Assembly (NCBI GenBank): GCA_938743325.2
Contig: OW568870.1
Coordinates: 124,001-188,000, forward strand
Direction: 5' to 3'
DNA: 64,000 nucleotides
Origin: Pycnococcus provasolii
Taxonomy: Eukaryota; Chlorophyta; Pseudoscourfieldiophyceae; Pseudoscourfieldiales; Pycnococcaceae
Shown here one piece after another: positions 28,765 through 37,783 of this stretch. The notes beneath the pieces were generated by a model. The model searched no databases. It was not told the DNA's origin and saw only the letters and a program-made list of their open reading frames with translations. A program made the translations under genes and the position numbers. Numbering within the stretch: position 1 is the stretch's first letter; each line of letters begins with the position of its first letter.

Positions 28765-29696
28765 TCCTCCTCCTCCTCTTGCACTGCCGCGGCTTTGGCG
28801 AGCTCCGCAAGAAGCGCCGCCGCCGCATTCGCCGGCCCTTCCGGCGCCGAGGCTAGCTCGGCAACATTGATGGTGATGCCATCCGCACCCGCCGTCGTGG
28901 CAGCACGCGCACGACCCACGGCGTCGGCGACCGACGCGCCGCGCGCGTCCGCCAACAGAGGGACGGACGTGCGAGCCCTCGCCTCTGCGAGCACGACATC
29001 CGGCGCGGTGCTCGCCGTGCTCGCGCCGAGCAGTATGACGGCGTCCGCACCCTGCTGGCTTGCCGTTGCGACGTCGTCGGGTGTCGCACACCTGCGCACG
29101 ACGAGCGCTGGTGCGCCATCTCCTCCCACCGCCTTGAGCGTGCGTCGCACCACCTCCGTCGGCAGTCCGGTTGCGTCGACGCACACGCCCGTCGCCTCCG
29201 CCGCCGCCGCGACGTCCGCAGGCCCGTCGACGAGCAGCACGGCACGGTCTCGAATCTGCGCGCGCAGCTTTCCCGCCGCGTCGAAGAGCTTCGCGGAGTT
29301 GGCTGCGTCGTTGGCGGTGACGACGACGACGCGTGCGCCCGCTCCGATCGCCTCGTCAAGAGCGCGCGCGTAAGCGTCGTCGTCGACATCCTCCGCGTTA
29401 ACGAATATGCATACTGCTGGCGTATCAACGGATGCGCGTTTTTTCTCCGCGAACGTTCCTATACTACTACTACTATTCGTCGTAGACGTGGATGCGACAC
29501 GTGATTGAGAGTGTAATCTTTTTGTTTTGTGCCATGTGCATGATCGGAGGGGTGAAAGAAGAATGGGATGGCCCAAAGATGATAAATGGGATGATGATGA
29601 GTCACGGAGACGAACACCCTGGGGCTGGAGTCGAGAGACAGGAGGAGCGCGTGAGGACCCTGAGGAGTGCACGATCCGTGGAGCTGAAGACGACAT
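26589..29696 (-). CDS. FZL: FZO-like (FZL) chloroplast dynamin-type GTPase
   Basis: The 1,035-residue protein matches plant FZL, a membrane-remodelling GTPase of thylakoids and the chloroplast envelope. It starts with a Ser/Arg-rich transit peptide (about 1-75). A TIM-barrel-like region related to thiamine-phosphate synthase follows (about 90-290), then a poly-Q/poly-E linker near 305-330 encoded by CTG/CTC repeats on the plus strand. The G domain shows G1 G-E-F-N-A-G-K-S-T (about 408-416), G3 D-T-P-G-T-N and G4 N-K-A-D. A helical domain follows, a hydrophobic hairpin near 900-935, and a terminal coiled coil. All features of an active GTPase are present. The Gln tract is unusual for the family and likely varies in length. 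Confidence 0.95.
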
Positions 29697-30000
29697 GGAG
29701 CGAGCGAGAGAGAGAGAGAGGATGAGGCGGAACCTGGAGCAGGGAAGGGGATAGGACGGAGGGAGGTTCAGGATTCCGATTTCCGAGCCTCGACGAGCCT
29801 CTGGTGATTGAGATTTCAGGGGAGCAGTTCTCTCCTCTCCCTCTGCAGAAGGTCTGGGGAACGGCCTGATTCAGATTTCAGGGCTTCAGGCTCAGGCTGA
29901 TTGATCAATCAGGGGTTGAGTTCCCCTGGAAGATTTCCCCTGGGCCCTGGCAGCCTGGGCCCTGGGGGGTTCAGAGGTGGTTTCAGTTCAGGCCCGCTCC

Positions 30001-30045
30001 CCCTACCCTAACCCTAGCTAGCTCGCTCTAACCCTAACCCTAACT
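30001..30045. repeat. Telomere-like array, broken
   Basis: CCCTAA units are interrupted by GCTAGCTCGCT. The array lies between the 5' ends of FZL and the F-box/LamG gene. Confidence 0.9.
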
Positions 30046-30433
30046 GCCCTTCCTACGCCTTCCTACGCCTTCCTACGGGCTGACGGGGGAGGGCGAGTCC
30101 CTGAACCTGGACCATTTAGAAGTATATTTCTCTGGCCCAACGAGCTTTGGAGTTTGAGGCTGAGCAAGGGGATATTAAAAACTTTACCATGGCTCCACTA
30201 CCCGGGTAGAGGGAACTTTTGGCACAGCTCACAGCTCGCTCCGGACACAGGATGAGACCCCCTTTATTTGTCGTCCGGCCGCTTTTTCCCTCCCCTCGGG
30301 TCCTCGGGATTGATTTTTCCACGCGATCTTTGCACGATCTTTCGATCCCACGCGATTTGGGTCGGGAACTTGAAAAAGGTGCTTTTTTTCAAGGCGACGA
30401 ATTTGCACCGCTCCCTCCGTCCAGCCGTCCCCC

Positions 30434-30505
30434 TTGTCAAGGCGTGTCATTTGCACCGGCACCATCTTCTTGTCAAGGCGTGTCATTTGCACCGGCACCA
30501 TCTTC
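30434..30505. repeat. 36-bp tandem duplication in 5' leader
   Basis: Two identical 36-bp copies, each starting TTGTCAAGGCGTGTC, abut at 30469/30470, about 65 bp upstream of the F-box/LamG start. Confidence 0.9.
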
Positions 30506-30568
30506 ACACGCGCACAATTCACGTCTTCACGCACACGTCTTCATTTCACACGCACTTTGTGCCTGGTC

Positions 30569-31693
30569 ATGTCTCACCAGCAATCGGGCCCGTCCGAGTC
30601 CGACCCATCTGCACAGCCTGCCACTGCCACTGCCACTACGGGTAGTGGTAGTCGCACGTCGACATCTGCTGGGGCGTCCACGTCTGCACATGACGATATA
30701 GCACTCACACACACGCTCTCCGAGCTCGCGCTTTCGCCCATGGACCGTGATGATGCGGACTTCCACGCGCTTCTCTTATCGGCTCTTGAGCTCGTGCCCA
30801 CGCACGCACCGCACAAATCCCTGCCCCTACCAGCCATACTGTCGCTAGCAGCCACGTGCAAAGACCTGCAGGCGACAATTCTTGGCGACGGCACATTCTG
30901 GAAAGGACGATGTGAAAAGATTCCGTGGTATGCCTTAATAAACCACCACTACAACAACCTCAGCAAAAAGCTCGACCCGTTCGAGTGGTATCGCACGTGG
31001 GGGTGGGCTGTTCACGTGCCGCACGACGACAACAATCTCAAAGTGAGTGACGACGTGTGCTCCATCCTATCCGGACGGATCATCACGCGCGATGAGCAAG
31101 GAAGGGCACGATTTACGACAGCTGTAGCAACGCCAACTCCACCTCAGTCTCATTTCGAAACGTGGCTCAAGGTGGACTCTCAAACCGCTTCTCAGAGTCC
31201 TGGCATCATCCTCGGGTGCCAAGAGTCAGGTAGAGTGAAGTCTACATCAGCACCTGCTCGCGCACACGCCGTCCTGGCTATCGATACGTGTGGTTGCCTA
31301 TTCACCGGCGGGTTTCCGTTTTCATACGCAACCACACTGCAAATGGAAGAACGTCCGTTCGTCGCAGATGGGAAATGGCATCAAGTGATTTTGACGTACG
31401 ATTTCTACGGCACGCAGACGTTAATGCTCGACGGGCGGTGGATCGGATGCCAGAGCAACCATGGCGGATTGATACAGCAAAGCGAAGGTCGTCCCTTCTT
31501 CCGAACTCTTTTTGGATACCAAGTTGGTGACGGCTACTTGCAAGATGATGATGCCGGAGTCCTTACACGACGTACGTTTCAAGGAGAGCTGTTCGGTGCA
31601 AGCTTATCAGTCAAACCCCAGCCCGAAGGACCAACGTCTCAGTGGATCCTCACGCGTGATGCCGTTCCTCAATCACTTCGCAAATGGCTGTGA
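30569..31693 (+). CDS. F-box-like protein with C-terminal LamG/lectin-like domain
   Basis: The 374-residue protein starts M-S-H-Q-Q-S-G. A Ser/Thr-rich N-terminus leads to an F-box-like helical segment (about 110-150: L-P-A-I-L-S-L-A-A-T-C-K-D-L-Q, then F-W-K-G-R-C-E-K). The C-terminal 200 residues look like a concanavalin/LamG beta-sandwich: the stretch D-G-K-W-H-Q-V-I-L-T-Y-D followed by M-L-D-G-R-W-I-G is the typical 'G-x-W-H-x-V ... D-G' core. F-box proteins select substrates for SCF ubiquitin ligases; a sugar-binding partner domain would suggest glycan-based selection, as in animal FBXO2, though that fold is different. Function is inference. Confidence 0.72.
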   Translation: MSHQQSGPSESDPSAQPATATATTGSGSRTSTSAGASTSAHDDIALTHTLSELALSPMDRDDADFHALLLSALELVPTHAPHKSLPLPAILSLAATCKDLQATILGDGTFWKGRCEKIPWYALINHHYNNLSKKLDPFEWYRTWGWAVHVPHDDNNLKVSDDVCSILSGRIITRDEQGRARFTTAVATPTPPQSHFETWLKVDSQTASQSPGIILGCQESGRVKSTSAPARAHAVLAIDTCGCLFTGGFPFSYATTLQMEERPFVADGKWHQVILTYDFYGTQTLMLDGRWIGCQSNHGGLIQQSEGRPFFRTLFGYQVGDGYLQDDDAGVLTRRTFQGELFGASLSVKPQPEGPTSQWILTRDAVPQSLRKWL

Positions 31694-31877
31694 CGCCCAA
31701 GTGTGTACTACTGTACATAATGACAATAAATAAACATAAACATAAACATAAAATGGCTGTGACATCCAAGCTGTGATGTGACAACATGATATGAGAACCA
31801 AATTTTTAGTTGTAGTTAGTTTTAGTTGTAAAAACAAAAACCACTTCGTGTTACTTACTGCGTGCCATTTGTTTATT

Positions 31878-33521
31878 CTACGGCGAAGCCACCGTTCCCA
31901 GCGGCTTCACCTCGTCCATCGGACCACTGCGAATGAAGTTTGCCCACTGCTGAGGCAAGAGCTCCGCTAAGATGTGTGGCTCCGTCGCACCCTCTGCCGC
32001 CGCCTCGAGCACCGCCGCCTCGTCGAGAAGCGTCTTGATCTTCTTCTTGTTCCTCTCGAGAAGCGGCGTCAGCGCCGAGATTGCACCCTCAGCCGTGTCC
32101 TCCCCAAGCCAGAGGTGTCCCGTGATGCCTGGAAAGCCGTCGTCGAGCGCTGTCGCCGTCGCGTTGTACTTCGTCGACAGAAGCTCCACCAGCGCTTTCG
32201 CGTCCGCCTTCACGGTGGACGCGTCGATCGTGCTGCCACCCCCGCCACCGTCGACGTAGTCGGCGCCGATTCGGCACGCGCGCGCGAAGCAACCGGCAAG
32301 CAGATACTGCACCTGGTCAAGTCCCTCGTCCATTGTGAGGTTGCGAAGCAGCCAGTCGCGAACCTTCTCAGCATCCTCCGGGACGGTCCACAGCACGTGC
32401 TCGAGTAGCAGGCAGTCGAATGAGGACACCTCCGCTCGACCGCACGTGTACGCGGACACCTTGAGCAGGTTCACAGCCTTCAGCATGCGTCGGTCAGAGA
32501 CGTAAACCGGTGGTTCGCATCGCTCCGCGAGGTACTCACGAAGCTCAACGAGGTTCGACAGCACGGACTCTGGCAGTTTCACAGCGCTGAGCGCCCTGGC
32601 TCGCACCTCCGCCGTCTCCTCCACCGTCAGCATGGGCTCGTCGCTGGCTGGATCGTCCAGCAGCGTAGACTCCTGGCTGAGAAGCGCAACGAGACCATCG
32701 CGCGTTACCGGCGCGACGTTGCGGCGCACGAGAAAGCGGTCGTACAGCGCGTCAAGCTCCTCTGATTCTGGCAGCTCGTTCGACGCGCCAACGAGGCTGA
32801 CGAGTGGCACGGCGATACGCCCTCCGCCGTTGTCGAACAGCCGCTCGTTGAGAATGGTGAGCAGCGCGTTGAGAATGGCGGAGTTCGCCTTGAACACCTC
32901 GTCGACGAATGCGACGTTCGCCTCGGGTAGAAACCCTCCGGTGGAGCGCACGTACTTGTCATTCTCCAGGCCCTTCATGGACAGTGGCCCAAACAGTTCC
33001 TCGGGTACGGAGAAGCGTGTGAGCAGCCGTTCGAAGTAGTTCCCACCGACGACGCGGCATAGCCTTCTTCCCAGCTCGCTCTTCGCGGTTCCCGGCGGTC
33101 CAAGGAAGAGGACGTGCTCCCTCGCGAGCGACGCGAGCAGCATGAGGCGCGTCTCCGTGTCCCTCTCGACGAGTCCACGCTGCAGCTGCGTGATGGACGC
33201 GGCAAGTCGCGTTCGCATTGCCGACGTCTCTCCCCCGATGTCTGTCGCCGGCGCATATGCAGGGTTGGCACTTAGATCTGCGGACGTGACATCTCTCACC
33301 CTGGCAGCGGCGTCGTTTCTCACGCGTTTGATTTCCTCCTCGATGCGCGTTTCCTGGTCCTCGAGCATCGCGCGCGTCGCGTCGGACACATCGCCGTCGC
33401 TTGAGGACGCGCGCGCGACTGGGTGTGGGCCCAGTCGCGAGGGGCCGGGTGTGATTCTTCTGTGGCTGTGGTGAAGTCGCACAGACACCACACTTCTGTG
33501 CGTAGAGTGCGCCGTCATCAT
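31878..33521 (-). CDS. MoxR/RavA-type AAA+ ATPase, probably plastid
   Basis: The 547-residue AAA+ protein has an N-terminal basic, Ser-rich leader (about 1-40), then a helical segment and the ATPase core. Visible motifs are Walker A G-P-P-G-T-A-K-S (about 139-146), Walker B V-A-F-V-D-E (about 200-206), sensor 1 G-A-S-N-E-L-P and the arginine-finger region D-R-F-L-V-R-R. The order and the L-T-R-F-S-V-P-E-E-L-F-G-P stretch match bacterial RavA, a MoxR-family chaperone-like ATPase. Plants have organellar homologues. The partner protein (VWA-type in bacteria) is not in this window. A four-unit telomere-like array lies about 180 bp upstream. Confidence 0.9.
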   Translation of the reverse strand: MMTAHSTHRSVVSVRLHHSHRRITPGPSRLGPHPVARASSSDGDVSDATRAMLEDQETRIEEEIKRVRNDAAARVRDVTSADLSANPAYAPATDIGGETSAMRTRLAASITQLQRGLVERDTETRLMLLASLAREHVLFLGPPGTAKSELGRRLCRVVGGNYFERLLTRFSVPEELFGPLSMKGLENDKYVRSTGGFLPEANVAFVDEVFKANSAILNALLTILNERLFDNGGGRIAVPLVSLVGASNELPESEELDALYDRFLVRRNVAPVTRDGLVALLSQESTLLDDPASDEPMLTVEETAEVRARALSAVKLPESVLSNLVELREYLAERCEPPVYVSDRRMLKAVNLLKVSAYTCGRAEVSSFDCLLLEHVLWTVPEDAEKVRDWLLRNLTMDEGLDQVQYLLAGCFARACRIGADYVDGGGGGSTIDASTVKADAKALVELLSTKYNATATALDDGFPGITGHLWLGEDTAEGAISALTPLLERNKKKIKTLLDEAAVLEAAAEGATEPHILAELLPQQWANFIRSGPMDEVKPLGTVASP

Positions 33522-34210
33522 CGCGCACGACGTATGATCCAGGTGCTGAACGCGACTTCGACTTCGTTCGTGGTGGGATGCGCGTTTCGTTTGGGGGAAA
33601 GAAAGACGAGAACTCAGAACTCCTCCCCATCTGAAAAATCAATTTCCGAATTCCGAAAAAAATTCGTGGCCCGTATTGGGAGAGAATAAATCTTTTGCTA
33701 TGTTAGGGTTAGGGTTAGGGTTAGGGTTTACAACGGTCAGCAGCAGCACCTGTCTGTGCACGACTTCACATTACTTATCCATGTCTTCCATGAAGGCGAA
33801 TGCGGTGTTCAAAGTCCTGTTTCGCATAGATTTGCGTTTCCTTTGCTTTGCACCTGCCAACTGATGTATGTGCATAGCATGGCACTCGTGTTGTAGTAGT
33901 AGCCAGTAGGGTACGCGACATAACAATATAACATTCGCTGTGCACGACAAGAAAAAATGTGTTACACAATTGACAATGAAAACTAAAAATCTAAAAAAAA
34001 TGTATCTAAAACTGCCCGTCGTCAAGCGAGGAGTTAGTTGCCTCATGTTGACTCTAACTTGAGTAAAAATCGCGCTTGCTTGCTTCGCTCAAATTCTTCT
34101 TCCTCCGTCACTTGATGTATCCAATGTCGCGTAGTAGCGTTTGACGTCGCTCAGCCGCGTCCTCGTCTTTCGCTCTGGTTCGTTTGTGATGATGTCCATG
34201 GATGATGACG
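33522..34210. other. Intergenic region, RavA / adenosine-specific kinase gene
   Basis: This 0.69-kb gap lies between the 5' end of RavA and the 3' end of the next minus-strand gene. It holds the telomere-like array and AT-rich sequence, probably including the 3' UTR of the neighbouring gene. No gene is supported. Confidence 0.45.
33703..33726. repeat. Telomere-like array (TTAGGG)4
   Basis: Four exact TTAGGG units lie about 180 bp upstream of the RavA start. Confidence 0.95.
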
Positions 34211-34922
34211 CTAGTGGTAACCCAGGCCACGCACCGTGCGCTGTCGCTCAGCCGCGTCCTCGACGCTCTCCACACCCTTCGGCGGGCTCTTGCCGTCGAC
34301 GATGCCGATGATCCCCCGACCCTGGTCGCTCGCGGCGACCACCACCTGAAGCGGATTGTTCGTTGCACAATGTATCGTCGCAACCAGGTCCAAGTTCTTT
34401 ATGCGCGAAAGAACCTTGACTGGAAACACGCCCTCTCCAAGCACGACGATAAACGCGTGTCCTGCACCGATGCGTTTGGCGTTCTCAGTAGCCAATTCCA
34501 AAAGAGAAGGGTCGCCACTTGACTCCGTACGCACAAGCTGCGGACCTGACGCCTCCACAAATGCGACACCGAAGTCTTCCACGCCAGCTCCGCTGATGGA
34601 ATGCGCAATTTCTGACGGTGTCGCCATGAAGTGCCTGTTTGAAGAACGAATGGGTTGGTTATTGGTGATTAGTTAGGTCTACGGCGGAGATAGAGAGAGA
34701 AGAGGATACAAAAGCAGCACAATCATAAACTTACGATGTCCCAATGATTACCCCAAGCGACTTCGGATTGACAATTTTGACAATCTTTACATCTGGCTTG
34801 AAGGCTTCGTCGTACTGAGAACCTTTCGTAGACATAGGAGGCGCGAAGTTCCTACGACGACGACTATGAAGAATGGAAGTACACCGAGGCAAAATGATGC
34901 GCGTCGTGGACCTGACGAGCAT
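34211..34922 (-). CDS. 'Adenosine-specific kinase' family protein (PF04008 type), one intron
   Basis: Exon 1 is 34922-34735 and exon 2 is 34634-34211, giving about 203 residues. The intron starts GTAAGT, has a CTAAC branch site about 38 nt before the acceptor, and ends ACAG. Splicing creates G-V-I-I-G-T-S-H-F, the conserved opening of this family. Further diagnostic stretches are F-G-V-A-F-V-E-A-S-G, A-K-R-I-G-A-G-H-A-F, A-T-N-N-P-L-Q-V-V-V-A and G-R-G-I-I-G-I-V-D-G. The family is mostly archaeal and bacterial and small (about 165 residues). The extra N-terminal 30 residues (R-S-T-T-R-I-I-L-P-R, then S-R-R-R-R-N-F-A) look like a mitochondrial or plastid presequence. The true substrate is uncertain. 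Exon 2 alone has its own ATG and could be misannotated as a complete gene. Confidence 0.85.
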
Positions 34923-35132
34923 TCGAGACAATAATCACATGTATGTCCCCCAACGAGCGAGGCGGGGCAGGTGCTCATGCATGTCATTCTTATTTTCCGG
35001 CCCCGCAATCCCCTACTATCATAGTCCCCTACTTCCTAATGACCCCTAATGCTTCCGCGTCAGATCACATCCGATCCGTCATCAGTGGGTCAAGCTCCAC
35101 CTTCTCCAGCAGTCCTCCTTCCTTCATCTTCA

Positions 35133-35248
35133 ATGGCGCCGCCGCCCTCAGCGCCAAAGACACGATTGCTTCTGCTCGTCGTGCTAGCAACAAGTTCGGT
35201 TTACTACGTAACCAACCAAACGTCGGATGTGCTGATTGTTGTATCTGC

Positions 35249-35279
<31 letters not shown>

Positions 35280-35867
35280 AAACAAGGACTCTTGTCGTCA
35301 TCCTCCTTCCCACCTGCACCGATCACTTTTGACCTCTCACTGGCACAAGTGCGTCAGCCGCCGCTTCAGGCGCCGGCGGGAGACAACAACAATGTGACTG
35401 GAAGCAGCGACTCTTCCGGAAGCAACGGTGACAACGCCGACGATACTTCAATCGCAACGCTCAGCGAAGGGGTGGCCGCAATCACGCCGAGCGCCGACGC
35501 CAACCTGAGGGGGACGGTCGAGGCATCGACGACGACAGAGGAAGAAAGTCTACAACAACTACCTGATGCGGCGGCGCGTGATTTGCAATTCTCATCCGCA
35601 CAAGCCATCCTCCCATTCGATCCGCTGGCTTGGTTTTTTGGCTCCATGACCGGTGGTCCTGGCGCATATGGACTTGGCCAAACAGCCATCGGCAGTGGTG
35701 GCTTATTCAATCCCGTGTGGAGCAACTTCGGCTCAACGTTCATGGGAGCAGGGCCAGGCTACGGCTGTCGTGGCACAGTGGGATGCCGTCGTCGTGGCGT
35801 GAACGTTGGCTTTGGACCGGCGCGCGGCTCGATATACAGCCAGAACCGAGGCTACGACGACAAATAA
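35133..35867 (+). CDS. Predicted secreted low-complexity protein, unrecognised
   Basis: The 244-residue protein starts M-A-P-P-P-S-A-P-K-T-R-L-L-L-L-V-V-L, a signal-peptide-like N-terminus, and then a run of ten Gln encoded by CAA repeats. A Ser/Asn/Asp-rich region leads to A-A-R-D-L-Q-F-S-S-A-Q-A-I-L and a Gly/Tyr/Phe-rich C-terminus with a C-R-G-T-V-G-C-R-R-R motif. The composition suggests a cell-wall or extracellular matrix protein. The R-x-L-x-F phrase resembles one in the secreted protein at 24269-25618. I recognise no family. Confidence 0.6.
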
Positions 35868-36325
35868 ATTTCCAGACTTCAAGAATTCAACCTTTTTGTA
35901 ACTAACTCAAGCACAATTCAAGCACTCTACCCCCTACACGGTACAAAGCACTTCATAGTCTATCCTCCCTCGGCTCGACCATATGACCACCTCTGATGAC
36001 CTTTTCAGATGGCTGATGGGCGCACAGTCAGAGCAGGACACGTGTGACCGCATGCGCTGTTCAATGCCAGTGTTCCACTACCACCCTGGGTCGTTCCCCC
36101 CTTCATTGTTGAGTTCCACGTCGCCTTGCTAAGGCTGCCTAATCTGGCCCCGGATGCGTCCGGCCGACCGCAGCGCGAGTTAGTCACTAACCATTAATTC
36201 GGTGCCATTAATTCCTTGTGACGGTGTGCGGCGGTGGCCATTATTGTAACTTGCAGGCAACGTCGTTGGGGTGCGGAGGCGGTGCCCACACCTCAGGGCA
36301 AACAGCCAACAAACTCAGTTCAATA
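35868..36325. other. Intergenic region, secreted protein / EF-hand-RING gene
   Basis: These 458 bp lie between two plus-strand genes. A TGTAA polyadenylation-like signal at 35897-35901 fits the upstream gene. The rest should be promoter and 5' UTR of the EF-hand/RING gene. I see no other feature. Confidence 0.4.
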
Positions 36326-37783
36326 ATGGGCACGTGGATGAGCAGAGCGGGTGGTGATGGTGGTGAAAGTCGTGCAACGCGCAGAGATGCACCGAGCAGT
36401 CAAGGGACGCCGTCGAAAAGGTACAGCGCAGGTGCAGTGTCGCCCACGCCTAGGCCGGAGGCGTGGAGTCCAGAGCCGTCGTCTAGAAAAGGATTCGGTG
36501 GAAACGAAAACGACGCGCTTTCGAACGTGCTCACTTTCACCAACGCTGACGCGGTGGCGACTCCGGCACTCCCTAAAATGAAGTCGTCTGACTTGCTCAA
36601 ACGCAGAAAAAGTTGGAAGTGGTTCGAGAAGAGAGGTGTGGCGAAGAGCCATCTTAAGCGCATCGCTGAGCTGTACTTCGCCGGACAGCCGGACGTCAAG
36701 GGGCAGCTCAACCACGACGGCTTCTGCATCATCTTTCACCTCAATCGCGACACGTACACCGACCGCCTTGTGAAAATATTTGACCTGGACGACAGCGGCA
36801 TGATAGGACTGCGCGAATTCATCTACGGCCTAGGCAAGTTCGCCGACAAGTCGTTCGAAGCGCGCGTCGCCTTTGCGTATCGCCTCTTCGACCTCGACGG
36901 CGACGGGAAACTGGACAAAGCTGAACTGCTATTCGCGCTCACCACCGCACTTAAGACGGATCTGGAACCGTACAGGACCATGAAAATGCACACGAAGTTC
37001 CACCCTCGGCGTGCGCCGCGCGGGCTGCCGCACGACCCGGACTTCGCGTGTCCTGGTGGTGAGGAGGGGCTCATCAAGGAAGTGAACTCCATCGCCACGA
37101 GGTTAGGCAGCGACAAGATGGGCTACGTTGAATTTCAGATGCTCTGTGCGCGCTTCCCACGCATCTTCGCGCCGTGCAAAAAACTCTACGAGAGACTTGA
37201 GCAGTACTCGCAGTCTGCGGGGAAGATTGTCGAGATGCTCGGCGCCGACGGCATTACCGAGCTGCAGGAGAGTCTCGGGCGCTTTGCGAGTTCTGGCTTC
37301 ACAGGAGGCAGCAAGGGCTTCGACGACCGCCCAGCGAAGCGCACCTACTCGAAGATTGCCGCAGGAAAGCCTGATGCGGGCACGATTGCTGCCATGACTG
37401 ATGAGAAGAAGCGAAAAGACCTGCGGCGAGGTGGGAGCCGCACGTCTCTTGTCGACGACAACGACGCCGAGGATTCGCCGAACAACGAGGAGGACTCATG
37501 GAAGTCGAGGTTGGAAGCACGCCTGAAGGCGGTGGACACCAAGAAGGACTTTCTTGGAGGTGGGGGAACAGACTTGTCCAGAGGTAGCGGCGCACGTGCA
37601 GCGGATGGCGAAAACTCGTACAACTACGCGCCAAAGTGCCGTGTTTGCATGTACATGGAGGTCGAGATTCTCATTCGCCCATGCGGGCACTTTGTCATGT
37701 GCACGTCGTGCGCGAACAAGGTTGATAGCTGTCCGCTTTGTCGCACACCGGTGAACGATAGAATCCGCGCGTACCTAAGCTAA
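36326..37783 (+). CDS. EF-hand protein with C-terminal RING finger
   Basis: The 485-residue protein starts M-G-T-W-M-S, which fits the N-myristoylation pattern M-G-x-x-x-S. A Ser/Pro-rich segment leads to a calcineurin-B-like region with two EF loops, D-L-D-D-S-G-M-I-G-L-R-E and the canonical D-L-D-G-D-G-K-L-D-K-A-E (about 185-240), plus a weaker third hand. After a Lys/Asp-rich linker comes a C-terminal RING-HC finger: C-R-V-C, then C-G-H-F, C-T-S-C and C-P-L-C, of the type that ends IAP/MAPL/LOG2-like ubiquitin ligases. The reading is a membrane-associated, calcium-responsive E3 ligase; the domains are clear, the role is inference. Two TGTAA signals follow the stop. Confidence 0.85.
   Translation: MGTWMSRAGGDGGESRATRRDAPSSQGTPSKRYSAGAVSPTPRPEAWSPEPSSRKGFGGNENDALSNVLTFTNADAVATPALPKMKSSDLLKRRKSWKWFEKRGVAKSHLKRIAELYFAGQPDVKGQLNHDGFCIIFHLNRDTYTDRLVKIFDLDDSGMIGLREFIYGLGKFADKSFEARVAFAYRLFDLDGDGKLDKAELLFALTTALKTDLEPYRTMKMHTKFHPRRAPRGLPHDPDFACPGGEEGLIKEVNSIATRLGSDKMGYVEFQMLCARFPRIFAPCKKLYERLEQYSQSAGKIVEMLGADGITELQESLGRFASSGFTGGSKGFDDRPAKRTYSKIAAGKPDAGTIAAMTDEKKRKDLRRGGSRTSLVDDNDAEDSPNNEEDSWKSRLEARLKAVDTKKDFLGGGGTDLSRGSGARAADGENSYNYAPKCRVCMYMEVEILIRPCGHFVMCTSCANKVDSCPLCRTPVNDRIRAYLS

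Larger units (their letters stand above)
29697..30568. other. Intergenic region, FZL / F-box-LamG gene
   Basis: This 0.87-kb divergent gap holds a (GA)n run at 29704-29720, a perfect 16-bp palindrome at 29897-29912, a telomere-like array at 30001-30045, three copies of CTTCCTACGC near 30050-30077 and a 36-bp tandem duplication at 30434-30505. I see no gene other than leader sequence for the downstream gene. Confidence 0.5.

Noticed and set aside
34211-34627. Adenosine-specific kinase as a 138-residue intronless gene
   Set aside because: This would lack the conserved N-terminal strand, which is encoded in an upstream exon with proper GT-AG signals.
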